Below, in pieces: positions 48,206 through 58,856 of a DNA stretch of 64,000 bases; the stretch's first letter is position 1, and the number at the start of each line of letters is the position of its first letter. The notes below the pieces were generated by a model. The model was not told the origin of the DNA and made no database searches. It worked only from the letters and a program-made list of their open reading frames with translations. The DNA lies in assembly GCA_025024175.1 (NCBI GenBank), contig QCXZ01000003.1:20728392-20792391 (forward strand), written 5' to 3'. The position numbers and the translations under genes were made by a program. Source of the DNA: Rhyzopertha dominica. Lineage: Eukaryota > Arthropoda > Insecta > Coleoptera > Bostrichidae.

Positions 48206-48492
48206 TAGGGTTGCCATATAAACAATGTTGAAATATATGTCTTGACTCAAAAAATATATCATTTCAGAAGAAAATATATCGAATGGGATTTTCGATTTAA
48301 TTAACTAACTAACTTCGTTGAAATTACTGTTTCGTTTGATCATAAAAGAAGTGTACAACATCCATTTTAAGTAGCCTCGGATAAACGGAAAATATATCAT
48401 TTTTTGGACGTATATTCATATGTAATATCATATATCAGTGATCACTAAAATATATAAGAATGATATATAAAATATCAGGTCTGGCAACCCTA
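48206..48492. mobile_element. hAT-type MITE with intact 8 bp target duplication
   Basis: 287 bp, ends TAGGGTTGCCA and TGGCAACCCTA, flanked by CTGACATT at 48198-48205 and again at 48493-48500. The 8 bp duplication fits hAT (or P) transposition. It is AT-rich inside, with no coding sequence. Confidence 0.85.
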
Positions 48493-49290
48493 CTGACATT
48501 GCTGGAACCACCGGGCATTAACAAATTTCAATTTTTTTGTTAGACGGACCGAGTGTATCAGCAAATGGTGGATTAATCTTTAAAACCCAAGTACGGATGA
48601 CGATGACTTGTATAACGTATCATTGCGATCTGACAGTGCTACGCCCGCCGGGCATAATCGGATGACAAGTTACATTGACCAAGTATAACACCAAACGATC
48701 GATTTATTTGTTGAAAATTAGTGCAGACCGATTGGATAGGTGTGTGTTGCCTTGTAAAGAATACGAAGAATGTTCAAGTTATCTGCTAGGTGGACCGAGT
48801 GTATCATCACATGGTCTATTTTTTTAACACAGTGTAAAGGCAAGTGGCTTGTCAGTTATTGCTTTGCTTAGCCCACTACTATCAACTGAGAGAGTTCGGA
48901 GGAACGTGGCTGGGCGCGTATTGCCGTGTATAGCGTATCATTGTGAGCTTTCAGAGCTAGACCCGACACAAGGGGATGCCAAGTTATATTGGCTAAACGT
49001 ACCACCAAATGGTCCATATATTTGACACCCAAATGAAAAGGAGGGTGGTTAGGTGTATGATGTCTTGTATAGCCTGCCGCACTAATATGACAGTGCCGGA
49101 CTTACCAGGCATTAAAAGATGCTAAGCTATTTTTACCAAATGGTGGATTTCTGGTAGACTGACTATTAGTGGTCTAGTGGTCGTCATCTCTGACAAACCA
49201 GTTTCAAAGCAAGGTAGTTAGTCATATGTCGCTTTGTATATAGACAACCTTTGTAATCTGACAGATGTTTTTATGGCACACTAGGGGAAC

Positions 49291-50773
49291 ATGCTGGTAG
49301 TACTCAGTTTAAAACTAAGCAATATTTCAAATAGATATGGGTTATAAATACAATGTCACATTTATTGAACTGAATACATAATATCTGAAAAACAAGATTA
49401 AAAAGCAGTTAGTACCATTTAATACAAGAAAAACAATTTTAATGCAAAACTTCGCATATCTATAGATTGATAACAAAAATCTGATAACTACATATGAGTT
49501 TTAAGAGTGTATAGCTTATTGTATACAATTTACTCAAACTTATATTTGCAGTCCATTATAATTATATTTATTTGTACAGATCAGTAGTTACACCTTTGCT
49601 TGTAGTATTTAGGTAACATAAGTAGCGCAAAAATGAACTTTAAAATAATATAAATTTTAATTAAATTGAATTAAACTTAAAAGGCTGCATTTGTGGATGT
49701 TTACATTTACTTCCGTTTAGATACTTCTTCGGAAAAATAGTTTATAAATTCAGATCACGTGCCGATATTATTTAGGTGTCGAACTCTTCTATTCTCCATT
49801 CTGACAAATTGACACCATTGTGGTTTAAATAACTTTGACTAAAATGAGCCTCTGAGCACAACAGTTCTAGAAAAATTTGCGGTTAAATTTTAGGGTAATT
49901 ATTTTTTATATTAAGTATTTTGATTTAGAAGGTTTTAACGTCATGTATTGCTGAATTGTGAAATTACAACATCCCATTACTTACGAATGTATTTTTGGGC
50001 TTCATCTACTCGTTTCCTGCCTATAGGTCTAACGTAGTATTTGTCTTCACACAAAATGGTCATTTTTAAATACTAGGTAGTTTTTTGTAGTGCAATTATT
50101 CTACGTCGGTGATAACATTAATTTTTAACTATATATATACTGACATCTGTCGGTAAGTTGGTATAGATACGAACTACTCAACAGTGCAGCGACCCAGATA
50201 TCTGTGACAGCATTGCGGATTTTAATGGCAATTGTTCTCGTGCGATCAGTTAGATGTCCGATGGTGATAAATTGAGCAAATTAAAACAAAAATTCCCAAA
50301 TTATTGTTTTCACAATGAACCCAATAAAGCCGAAAAGGCAGGTAAATTCAGAAGATACGCTACACGTCTAAGTACCTTATAAAACAAGTGGGTATACCGA
50401 TAATTCCGTGATTTATTACAACATATTTCGTTAAACCAAGTAGTGGTATAGAAAAGCGCCTGAAATAATAAAAATTAAGTGATAGTCTGAAAAACAAGCA
50501 TTGTTAGCCTAGATAAATGGTAATTTTGCTACAAATTTTGGTCAAACTAGAATGACAAAATTCTAACCATAATGATTTAGAGAGCCTAAATATGTATTTT
50601 GGCAGCTAAGCTGTCATCTTCAGTAGAGTAAAGGACTTCTTGAATGTCTGGGCGAATTAACCGGAGGATATTCTCCTCGACCGATCTTTAGCGGAAGTGG
50701 AGTCAGGTCAACACAGATCATTATTTATACTATTTGAATTTCACGCTTGAATGAATCCCTTATCTAATAGGCC
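49291..50773. other. No gene supported
   Basis: One minus-strand reading at 50063-49985 gives MTILCEDKYYVRPIGRKR... and ends at a good donor (CATTC|GTAAGTAAT), but no partner exon was found. Otherwise AT-rich. Confidence 0.4.
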
Positions 50774-50915
50774 AGTCCCAGATGCTGTCAAAGTAAAACC
50801 AATATGGCGTCGCCAGGGCATACATTTGTTTGTTTACATCCTATTTACATGGTTTACATTACGATTATCTTTCGTATGATGCTTATTAGCAGTAGTTTTC
50901 CGTAATTTTCTAAAA

Positions 50916-52567
50916 ATGCCTGCATTTTGTTGTGTGGTTGGTTGTGGTAGTCGTGGTGAAAGAGATAATGTAAAATTTTTTGCGTTCCCGAAAGTGCTAA
51001 AATTTAAGCATAAAGAACATTTAAATGAACTTTCAAAAGTAAGAAGGCAGAAATGGATAAACGCAATAAAACGTGAAGACTTAACAGAGGCGAAATTAAA
51101 ATATGCTACTGTGTGTAGTAAACATTTTATTACAGGTAAGGTGTAAGGTGTAGCAAGTGAAGGTCATACATTTATATCTACGATCACCTTTTCTAGGTAA
51201 GCCAGCTGGTCGTGAAGATGTGAATAACCCGGACTGGGTACCAAACATACATCTTGGTTATGGTTATAAAACAAGAGAAAAAAAAGAAAGCTCCTTAAAA
51301 CGTTATGAAAGGAGCCAGAAAAGGTTAAAACATACTGATTTACAAAGTCGTGTAAGTGTTGAGGAATCAGACCGATTCACTTATTGATATTTTTTATCAG
51401 TAGTTTCAGTATATATATGCTTATGATAATCATGAACATTCATGATATACACACACAGGTGTGCTTTATTTTTATAGATAACCACTTATGCCCGTGGTCA
51501 TTAAGGGTAATTGGGCATTTATTGTAATATTGCTTGTGTATTTATTTAACGTTCCTGTGTAGGATGAAATGCAACCAACCGAACCTGAACCATCTGGTTC
51601 GGGTAGGATTGAAGTTTCAGAAAATAGTAAGCAGTGCCAGACTGACTTCACATGTGAAGATATTTCAGGCCTTGTGGTAACATCTGCCAGTTACCAAGAA
51701 CTGATGAGAAAATTCAATAAGATCAATTTGACATATGACAGTTTGAGACATGATGATGAGAAAACAAAATATTATACAGGGCTGGATTCATTTATTAAGC
51801 TTCAAATATTAGTACAATATACTGAACCTTATGTTGACATTCATCACAACACAACTTTAAATGCTCCACAACAAATTTTATTGACCTTGGTTAAGTTACG
51901 ACTAAATCTTGATTTTAAAGATTTATCATTTAGATTTGGAATAAGTCCCACAACTGCTTCAGTATATTTTCAAAATATTATTGATATATTGTATGAACGG
52001 TTTAAAAAAATTATTATTTGGCCAGATCGAGACATTTTGCAAAAAACTATGCCATCTTGTTTTATAGAAACTTTCCAGGATAAGACTACTGTGATTATCG
52101 ACTGTTTTGAGGTGTTTATTGAAAAACCATCAAATTTATTAACCGCGGCACAGTGTTGGTCAAATTATAAACACCACTACACTTTGAAATTTTTAATTGG
52201 TATAACACCACAAGGAACAATTTGTTTTATTAGTGAAGCATGGGGGGGTCGAGCATCTGATAAACATATTGTTGAAAATTCTAAATTTAATCTAATTTAA
52301 ATCTTAGGAGCGCAAGTTAGGACACCTGCTTTTACAAAAGGCAAAGATCAGTTGCATCCAACAGAAATAGAAGCGACAAGATCATTAGCACATGTGCGTA
52401 TACATGTGGAAAGAATTATAGGTACTATTCGACAGAAGTATAGAATTTTATGTGACACAGTTCCAATAACTTTAGCTTCCAGTGGGCAAAAAGAACCTCT
52501 TATTGACAAAATTGTCACTGTTTGTTGTTCTATGGTAAATTTATGTCCACCAATTGTACCTCTTTGA
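50916..52567 (+). pseudogene. THAP-DDE transposase of the ISL2EU-like element, disabled
   Basis: Exons 50916-51135, 51197-51351 and 51563-52567 join in phase (G|GTAAGG...TTTTCTAG|GT; CGT|GTAAGT...TGTGTAG|GAT). THAP domain at residues 1-75: CCVVGCG, RRQKWINAIKR, VCSKHF. Then a basic linker, a helix-turn-helix (LTLVKLRLNLDFKDLSFRFG) and a DDE domain with the first Asp at about residue 305 (TVIIDCFEVF) and AWGGRASD. At 52298 the frame stops. The remaining part (RTPAFTKGKDQLHP, AHVRIHVERIIG with the Glu, CCSMVNLCPPIVPL) follows in another frame. The block holding the second catalytic Asp is deleted, so the protein is inactive. An AATAAA lies at 52568-52573. Confidence 0.75.
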
Positions 52568-52674
52568 AATAAACTACATTTAGCACAAAGATTGTTTTAT
52601 TTTATACATTAAACTACTTCATAAAAAATATACTAGTAACAAATTATATCAGTTTAACAAAGGTTTGTATAAAA

Positions 52675-54057
52675 CTACTCTACAGGATTATTTTTACAAA
52701 AATTGCAAATCCACAGAGTATCAGGTACATCACTAAGTCCCAGGCAGTCAAGATGAAACCATTGTATTTCACAAGCATCGTTTTCACATTTTATCATGGG
52801 GCGATCATCATCAGACGTTTTGCACCAACACCAAGATATAGAAATATCTGATGTAAAGTACCTTCCAAGTAGCTCAGGTAGAATTACTTTTTGGTGAAAC
52901 TCTGCTGCTTTTGGATATTCACAAGCCCAAAAATCTTCATTAAAATAAATTCGCTCTATAAAAAACTCTTTTGGTGACCATACAATAAAATCAGAGAAGT
53001 TTAGATTTGCAATTTTCATTTGCATTTGCACTTGATAAAAGTATGCATGGTTCCGTTTTAAAATAATGTTGTCATCCACAAAAGTGAGACATGCATTTTT
53101 ATTAGCTGCATAAGATTGTATGTCTTCACCATCTCTTAAAATATATGGGCACTTAACCTCAACAGTTCCTCGACCACAACAACTACAAGAAGAAATGCCA
53201 TCAGGTGAGGCACCAAACTGCGGAAATGATGGGTTTATAAGCAATCCACATTTTTCAAAAATAAAATTTTCATGTATAAGTCTTTGATTATTGATATAGT
53301 CACGAACTGCATCATCTTCATGAATTATACCCCAATTTGTGGCTTTGCTTTTAAAATTATGTAAAACAGGATAACAAATTATTTTTATGAGTGAAAGAGA
53401 AGGCTTTGTAATAGATGTTTTGCAAACATTTTTAAAACGTGATGCTGTAACTCTACCACTTCGTTGGTTATACCACTCACGGGATTTGCTTTGATTTTTT
53501 GTAGCATTTTCGATCGCGACACAATCCTCTTCACTTATAAGCTGTGGCACTTGTGATGAAAAGTTTATCAGCTCATCCAGTGATTTTGATTCATATTCCG
53601 AGCGATACAAATTATTATACAGAGTTGGTAATAAAGAAATTCGTTGTGTGGCAACAGAGGTAGCAAATGGATCCACTACTCGCATTACCGCTGCTGAAGT
53701 TCCGGCACCTTCCATAGTTGTAAGCATTTCTTGTAGCTCAACCCCTTCTATTGAAGGAATATACTTTTTACCCCTTGTGCTTGTAGTTTTAGATGTGGTC
53801 CACTGCAACTCCGACAATTTTACAACCGACACTTTCTTCACAGTTGGTATTCTCCACAGCGCTTTCACATCGGTACATGATACTGTATTTCTGCTTGCAT
53901 TTATGTGTTCTAAATAATATAAAACTGCTGCTATATGGCTACAAGCCTCTGCTGCACCTGCCATACATGTGCAGTGACTACTTCGAACGCTTCCATCTTC
54001 TTGTATAATAATCCACACTTTCAACGGTGATGATGTCATTCTCTGTGAATGTTTCAC
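52675..54057 (-). CDS. Main exon of the SWIM-YqaJ-PHD protein
   Basis: 460 open codons. The exon opens after ATTTAATTGTAG with VKHSQR. The order is SWIM finger (residues about 25-50 of the exon), a linker with Lys/Thr repeats, YqaJ nuclease core (about 195-385), then PHD finger (about 405-455). The frame is undamaged over 1.4 kb, in contrast to the transposase gene, so this half is either younger in decay or was kept longer. Stop at 52675; the two genes converge with 107 bp between stops. Confidence 0.85.
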   Translation of the reverse strand: MKHSQRMTSSPLKVWIIIQEDGSVRSSHCTCMAGAAEACSHIAAVLYYLEHINASRNTVSCTDVKALWRIPTVKKVSVVKLSELQWTTSKTTSTRGKKYIPSIEGVELQEMLTTMEGAGTSAAVMRVVDPFATSVATQRISLLPTLYNNLYRSEYESKSLDELINFSSQVPQLISEEDCVAIENATKNQSKSREWYNQRSGRVTASRFKNVCKTSITKPSLSLIKIICYPVLHNFKSKATNWGIIHEDDAVRDYINNQRLIHENFIFEKCGLLINPSFPQFGASPDGISSCSCCGRGTVEVKCPYILRDGEDIQSYAANKNACLTFVDDNIILKRNHAYFYQVQMQMKIANLNFSDFIVWSPKEFFIERIYFNEDFWACEYPKAAEFHQKVILPELLGRYFTSDISISWCWCKTSDDDRPMIKCENDACEIQWFHLDCLGLSDVPDTLWICNFCKNNPVE

Positions 54058-54247
54058 CTACAATTAAATGATTATTTAGCACATGCTAAATGCTCAAGTC
54101 AACTAGACTTACCGTGCCAACGATAACATTGTATGTGCTTATTTTAATAGCACCAACCTTCTGCACGAATCCGGCTTCAAAATATTTATATCCTAATAAA
54201 CTTTTATATGCCTTCATTTGCTCCTGCGTGTAGAAACTGTGTGTTAA

Positions 54248-56659
54248 CCACAAATGACAGACTTTATAGATTGGCAACTCTTACAACCAGGCTTGAATTT
54301 ACTATTACTATTATTATCATATATTTTAGTTAGTGTACGCATCACCTGAGCGCTGATGTCGCTCCAAAGTATCTCGTCAAGCCGTAAGATGGCGCTCTAA
54401 CTGTTGTTCAACCGGGGATTCTATTAAAATANTACTAATNCTATTTTTTGTGCCGAGGGTTAATTATTATTGTTATATTTCAATAAGTAAGCAGTGACTA
54501 ACACATTATATTTTAATTTGCTGTCACTGTTTACATATTAAAATATAACAAAAACAATTAACACACAAGCAAAATAACACAACTGCAAATTTTATTCATT
54601 AAGGTGGTGTGATTTGCAAATAAAATATATTATTATCACTGTATCATATTTATTATAAACATAGATGCACATGAACATTATTTAATAAATACATAAGTAT
54701 AATAAAGGTGAGAAATGGATCAGTATATTAGACACTTCCAAATTTAGTACAAACATAAGAGTGCTTAAAATGCAAACATGAGGAAGTGTCTAACATAGTA
54801 TTAAAGATGCAAAAATTACCTGTTTTAAACTTGGGTGTCACTGGCGATGATAATTTCTGCCTTTTAGAACTTGGCTCTTCACGAAGATCTGTAGGAGAAC
54901 GAGAAGGCATTACTGCTGCTGTAAAAATAAAACAAATTAGTCCAGAGAGGTCAACATGATACTCTTATTAAAAGAATATGGTGATAAATAGTGAAATCCT
55001 TGTGAGTATATAAATACATATAAACAAGGGTGAAACTGACTAGCTAAATGATCACAGCGATGGCACTTTTGAAAATTATAATTAACAATATATATTATAT
55101 AATACATGTTAATATTTTACATTACCTGCTTGTTCTGAAGCAAATGGTGTATCGGGAATGGGTCTCATTGGAGAATGTTTCACAGTAAAACCTAAGAGAT
55201 TACAAAGTTCCTGATGTTCCCGGTGCAGTCTCTTCGATATTGATATCTAGAAGCAAATATTATTCCTGCATTTGTAAAATATATATATATATATATAGCT
55301 GTAATACCTTCTGATATAACATAAACAGTTTTCGATGATTCTAGCGCACGTGGCTCCTTAACAATAAAATCTAGAAAACAATTTGTTTATTGATTTGTAA
55401 AATAAATATAAACAAAAGTATGTAGGTACCTTCTGCTTTCAAATATAGTGATGGTACAGCATCAGCCTTTAGAGTTGATCTATTCCTGTTGTCAAAGAAC
55501 TTGGAATCAGGAGCAAAATGTATATCACAAACACGTTTGTTGCTGCGTTTGTCAAAGGGAAAATCCAAGTCCAAAATACTGCACCAAGTTTGAAATCTCT
55601 AAAACATCCAAGAAATTACGTAAATAGGAATGTTTTTTTTTANATGCCAGTTACGATATCGTAAAATATGCTTGGTTAAATGCATTATGCATTGCAACTG
55701 ACTTACTTTAGGATCCTTAAGAAACACATGCAGTTTGGTTGCGCCTCTCCGTGTTTTGCAACATTTTACCGCACACGACATTGTTCAGACCGCACTAATA
55801 AAAAAACACAAATACCTGTTTACTTTCTGAACTAAATAATAGTCAATATATCTTAACACCACACAAAATAACACAAGCAAACGACAATTCAGATTCGAAT
55901 TGATTCAAATCTAGAATTCAAATGCGACAGTCTGTTATTTTGTGCTCTGCATTACCGAAGGAAACGACAATGCGCATGTCACAAACGATCAAAGGAACAG
56001 CGTTGACAACTTTATTAAACATAAATACCGTAAAAGCCTTTCAAATTACCATTTAATGGTTTGTGGTTCAGAGAAAGGTAAATTAGGGTTTCTGTCGGGG
56101 CTTTAGCATTTCTTGGAACTTCCCTTAAACGGTTCCACTGGCACCTAATTGCACCAATAGCCTCAGTGGCCATAAATAAGAGATAACCCGTCCTAAATAC
56201 CCTATTGTAACTCATCATTTACTTAGGTCTACTGTCCTACCGTTTATTGCAAACAATATTTATTGTTGGCTCATGGCTCAACCCTCACTTACCTATTTGT
56301 AGAGAATGGAAAAAGAAAGCAGATAGCATATAATTACAAATGTATGACTGTGACTAGGAAAGCAGTGATGTGTTTATATTCGCCAAAACTCTTAAAATTA
56401 CTCTACTTTTTAAGTACAATCTTATAAGTATATTCTGTTGGACCGCATTACGTATTGGTAGCATAATTACCTTACGGTAATTACAGTACCCTTGGCAACA
56501 CAGGAAATTAAACGAAGTTTTGTCCCTTGTCCTTGTCATTATCGCGAACATATAGCGCCACAGGTGATGCGGGCATGTACTTCAGTGGTGTTTGTCTTTG
56601 CTGTGGTTTGAAGCTAAAATAAGTTCGATGGCAAAGTAGAGAGTTGCCACCCCCTGGTG
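54248..56659. mobile_element. TTAA-target element inserted in exon 1 of the YqaJ gene
   Basis: 2412 bp flanked by TTAA at 54244-54247 and 56660-56663. Taking it out with one TTAA restores the reading DIVAYLVL-T-HSFYT, which proves an insertion. TGGCAACTCT occurs near both ends in inverted orientation (about 23 and 8 bases in), so the TIR is offset or eroded. It carries a spliced THAP gene. A TTAA target plus THAP points to a Kolobok-like element, but no DDE domain was found, so it is probably an internally deleted copy. Confidence 0.7.
54819..55781 (-). CDS. Spliced THAP-domain gene inside the TTAA element (partial)
   Basis: Exon A 55781-55707 (MSCAVKCCKTRRGATK...), exon B 55598-55430 (RFQTWCSILDLDFPFDKR, VCDIHF, DAVPSLYL): together a complete C2CH THAP finger with Trp and AVPS. 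Further coding-like exons follow: near 55369-55313 (VKEPRALESSKTV), 55247-55124 (KRLHREHQELCNLLGFTVKH) and about 54920-54819 (MPSRSPTDLREE...KRQKLSS), each with GT-AG borders. The junction of the third and fourth exons does not keep phase as I read it, and no catalytic domain follows. It is probably the N-terminal part of a transposase whose rest is deleted. Confidence 0.55.
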
Positions 56660-57014
56660 TTAACACTAAATAGGCCACAATATCCATGGATGTTACAGGC
56701 GGAAATCTATCTATGCTAACTGATAAATCATTATCATCTAGTGTATACGGATCAACACTGTTGATAATTTCAATTTTCTTGGCGTATCGTTCCACAACGT
56801 CTACTCCCACTGACGCCAAGTTCTTAAAATAGTCACTTTTCAAACTGCTACTGCTATCCATAGTTTCTGAATAAAACCACACAAATAATAAATACCGGCA
56901 AAACAACAACTAAAAGCGTCAACTGTGAATCGTCAAGCGTCACGCGTCAGATCACAATACACAGTGTATGCCCTGTGTCCACCATTTTTAAAAGGCTAGG
57001 TCACGTGTCCTGGA

Positions 57015-57963
57015 TTACTCTATTAGTTCAAACAACGCGGATCTTCAAATCGGGCCTAAATCTGAATTCTTCATTCCTTTGGATAAAGATGCTTTTAAAT
57101 GCGTTTAGTTACGTGCTATTAGAAATTTGTTTAACTTGTTTTTAAAGGTTATGGGGTGAGACGTGCTTTAATATCAGACTTCACCAACCTGAAAAAGCCT
57201 GGTCTGCTCAGTATATTTAAGATTACAACTACTACATTGTATTTGATATATAGGTACCTGCTTTGTTTTTCAACTACTTTATCCTCCGGATTTCCTAAAA
57301 GATTTTCGATAGTAGTACTATGTATATAAGCAAGTTTAGGGACACTTTAAAAGTTTACAATAGACTTTAAAAACCAAGGTGGAACAAAATATTTACGCCA
57401 TACTTGANGGTTGCTCCTTTCAATTTTAAATATTGTCCATTATCTTGGAAAGGAACAGGCATAATGAATTTAAAATTTGCATATCAAGGTTTTCAATCTA
57501 AGAAATCTAATCGTTGTATTTATTTTGGGTTACAACACAGAATGCGCTAGTTACTTTAACTAATAATCTAAGAATAAAAAAGTCTTATTTAAAAGTTGCA
57601 ACAGATTACATTTCGGTTATTGACAGCGCTAACTTAGAAATAATTACTTAAAGGCGAACTTTGTAAATGTGCTTTTTACTGGCATCGAACTTGAGTCTAT
57701 CGAAAACTTCCTTACTTAGACTTGAATTTTGTTTAAATGTAATGTTATTGACGCATCCTAATTACAAGGACAAAGAAGTTAAGTAAATAATTAATTAGTA
57801 CTGTTACATTTTGCTGCATCGAAGAACATCAATTGGGTTTTATCACTTTTTTTGAAAATTACGTAAAATGAATCTTGAAGTGCATATATATCGTACTCCA
57901 TGTTCAAAAAACAAAAAAAATATTTGTAGGTANAGAATTTCAGGTTTGAAATTCGAATCTTAG
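57015..57963. other. No gene seen
   Basis: AT-rich spacer between two transposons; short ORFs only. Confidence 0.5.
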
Positions 57964-58856
57964 GAGTCACCGCCAAAACGCTTCTATCCAAGGTTATTCA
58001 ACTCGTGACGTCAAGTGTCATGTAAACATTACCGAGGAGCGTGCTGTTTAATGGTGTAGTATCAGTCTTGTATTGAAAAAGCTTTTGTGTGGTGTTTATT
58101 GAAAGGACGGTCGCACCAAAAAGTGATTTGTGTAGTTTTACAAGCATCTATATGTTTAGAAAACAAAACAAGTGTTGTTTTGTACATGGCTATAAAAGTA
58201 CTTCAGTCAGTACAGCTAACAAAATTTTTGTAACCGTTCCTCGAGATTATCAACGTATGAAAAAGTTGTTTAAGTCCTCTAGACGTGATATGCAGAAATC
58301 ACAAATCTTTTTTTCTGTTGTGAAGATCATCTTAATTCTTACTATAAGTTTTATTATTCTTTTTGGGGTTATAAGTGTTTATCATTCAGTTTCCATTTTG
58401 TTATAGCNTGAAGCGGATATGAATAATTATATGCGTTTTAAGTTAATAGAGGGAAATGTTATAATAAAGAACGACGTTGTCCCCATATATTCGACTGTTA
58501 GCCAGACCGGAAACGAGCCGCAGGAGCCCCGAAAATAAATAGCAATTTATATTTATTTTGACCTCTAAAATAAATGTCAAGTTTAGGGTACATTTTTGAT
58601 TCTTACGTTTTTATGTTTACAAATAGTATGTTTCCAACCACCCACTGTGATCAAATTATCAATTCAGAAGTCATAACGCATAAATATTTCACTTTTTCTT
58701 GGCGTATTTTAATTCGCACAAAATGAACGCAAACAACAAACTGATAAATTGAAGGGCTGAGGCTGACGCGTGACGCGCTGACTCCAGATGTAAACAAGCG
58801 GCCATTTACAAGACACCTGACGTCACGACCAATATGTTCGCGTTTTGGCGGTCCCT
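57964..58856. mobile_element. TIR element with a THAP-like exon
   Basis: The left end has ACCGCCAAAACGC then CGTGACGTCAAGTGTCATG; the reversed right end has ACCGCCAAAACGC then CGTGACGTCAGGTGTCTTG. About 890 bp. It carries a THAP-like exon on the plus strand. Target duplication not resolved. Confidence 0.65.
58152..58320 (+). pseudogene. THAP-like exon fragment
   Basis: MFRKQNKCCFVHGYKSTS then NKIFVTVPRDYQRMKKLF. The NKIFVTVPRD string with the following basic block is common in insect THAP-like fingers (compare the fragment at 47449-47604). The second Cys of the first pair is changed to Tyr, and the CxxH half is absent; hydrophobic read-through follows. Confidence 0.5.

Larger units (their letters stand above)
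46440..49290. repeat. Decayed tandem array, unit about 140-180 bp
   Basis: Units share, in order, a CTTGTATAG-like word, CTGACAGTG, GGGCATAA, AAGTTACATTGGCCAAA and CACCAAATGG. The CTTGTATAG word or its variant starts near 46548, 46705, 48003, 48173, 48606, 48749, 48931, 49070 and 49231. Identity between units is low. Two TIR elements (46761-47964 and 48206-48492) interrupt it. No coding signal. Confidence 0.65.
52675..56861 (-). pseudogene. SWIM-YqaJ nuclease-PHD gene of the ISL2EU-like element, split by an insertion
   Basis: Exon 1 starts MDSSSSLKSDYFKNLASVG at 56861 and is cut at 56660-56663 inside DIVAYLVLT. It resumes at 54247 with HSFYTQEQMKAYKSL and runs to the donor ACG|GTAAGT (54113). 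Exon 2 (54057-52675) opens VKHSQRM. Without the insertion the product would be about 571 residues: a SWIM zinc finger (CTCMAGAAEACSH), a YqaJ/lambda-exonuclease domain with its usual residues (NWGIIHED, FGASPDG, VEVKCPY, YFYQVQMQM), and a C-terminal PHD finger (CWCKTSDDD to CNFCK). The YqaJ active site looks intact. The role of such nucleases in transposition is not established. Confidence 0.8.
50774..57014. mobile_element. ISL2EU-like two-gene DNA transposon with a nested insertion
   Basis: About 6.2 kb. Both ends have a related inverted segment: CCAG near the tip, then ATGGCG or ATGGTG and CAGGGCATACA about 40-50 bp in (50814-50824 and, inverted, 56965-56975). Inside are two convergent genes: a THAP-DDE transposase (plus) and a SWIM-YqaJ-PHD protein (minus). 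That gene pair is what I know of the ISL2EU superfamily. Removing the 54248-56659 insertion leaves an element of about 3.8 kb. The exact tips are uncertain by about 15 bp. Confidence 0.7.

Noticed and set aside
49985..50063. Possible first exon MTILCEDKYYVRPIGRKR with a good donor
   Set aside because: No second exon found downstream on the minus strand; 26 codons can occur by chance.
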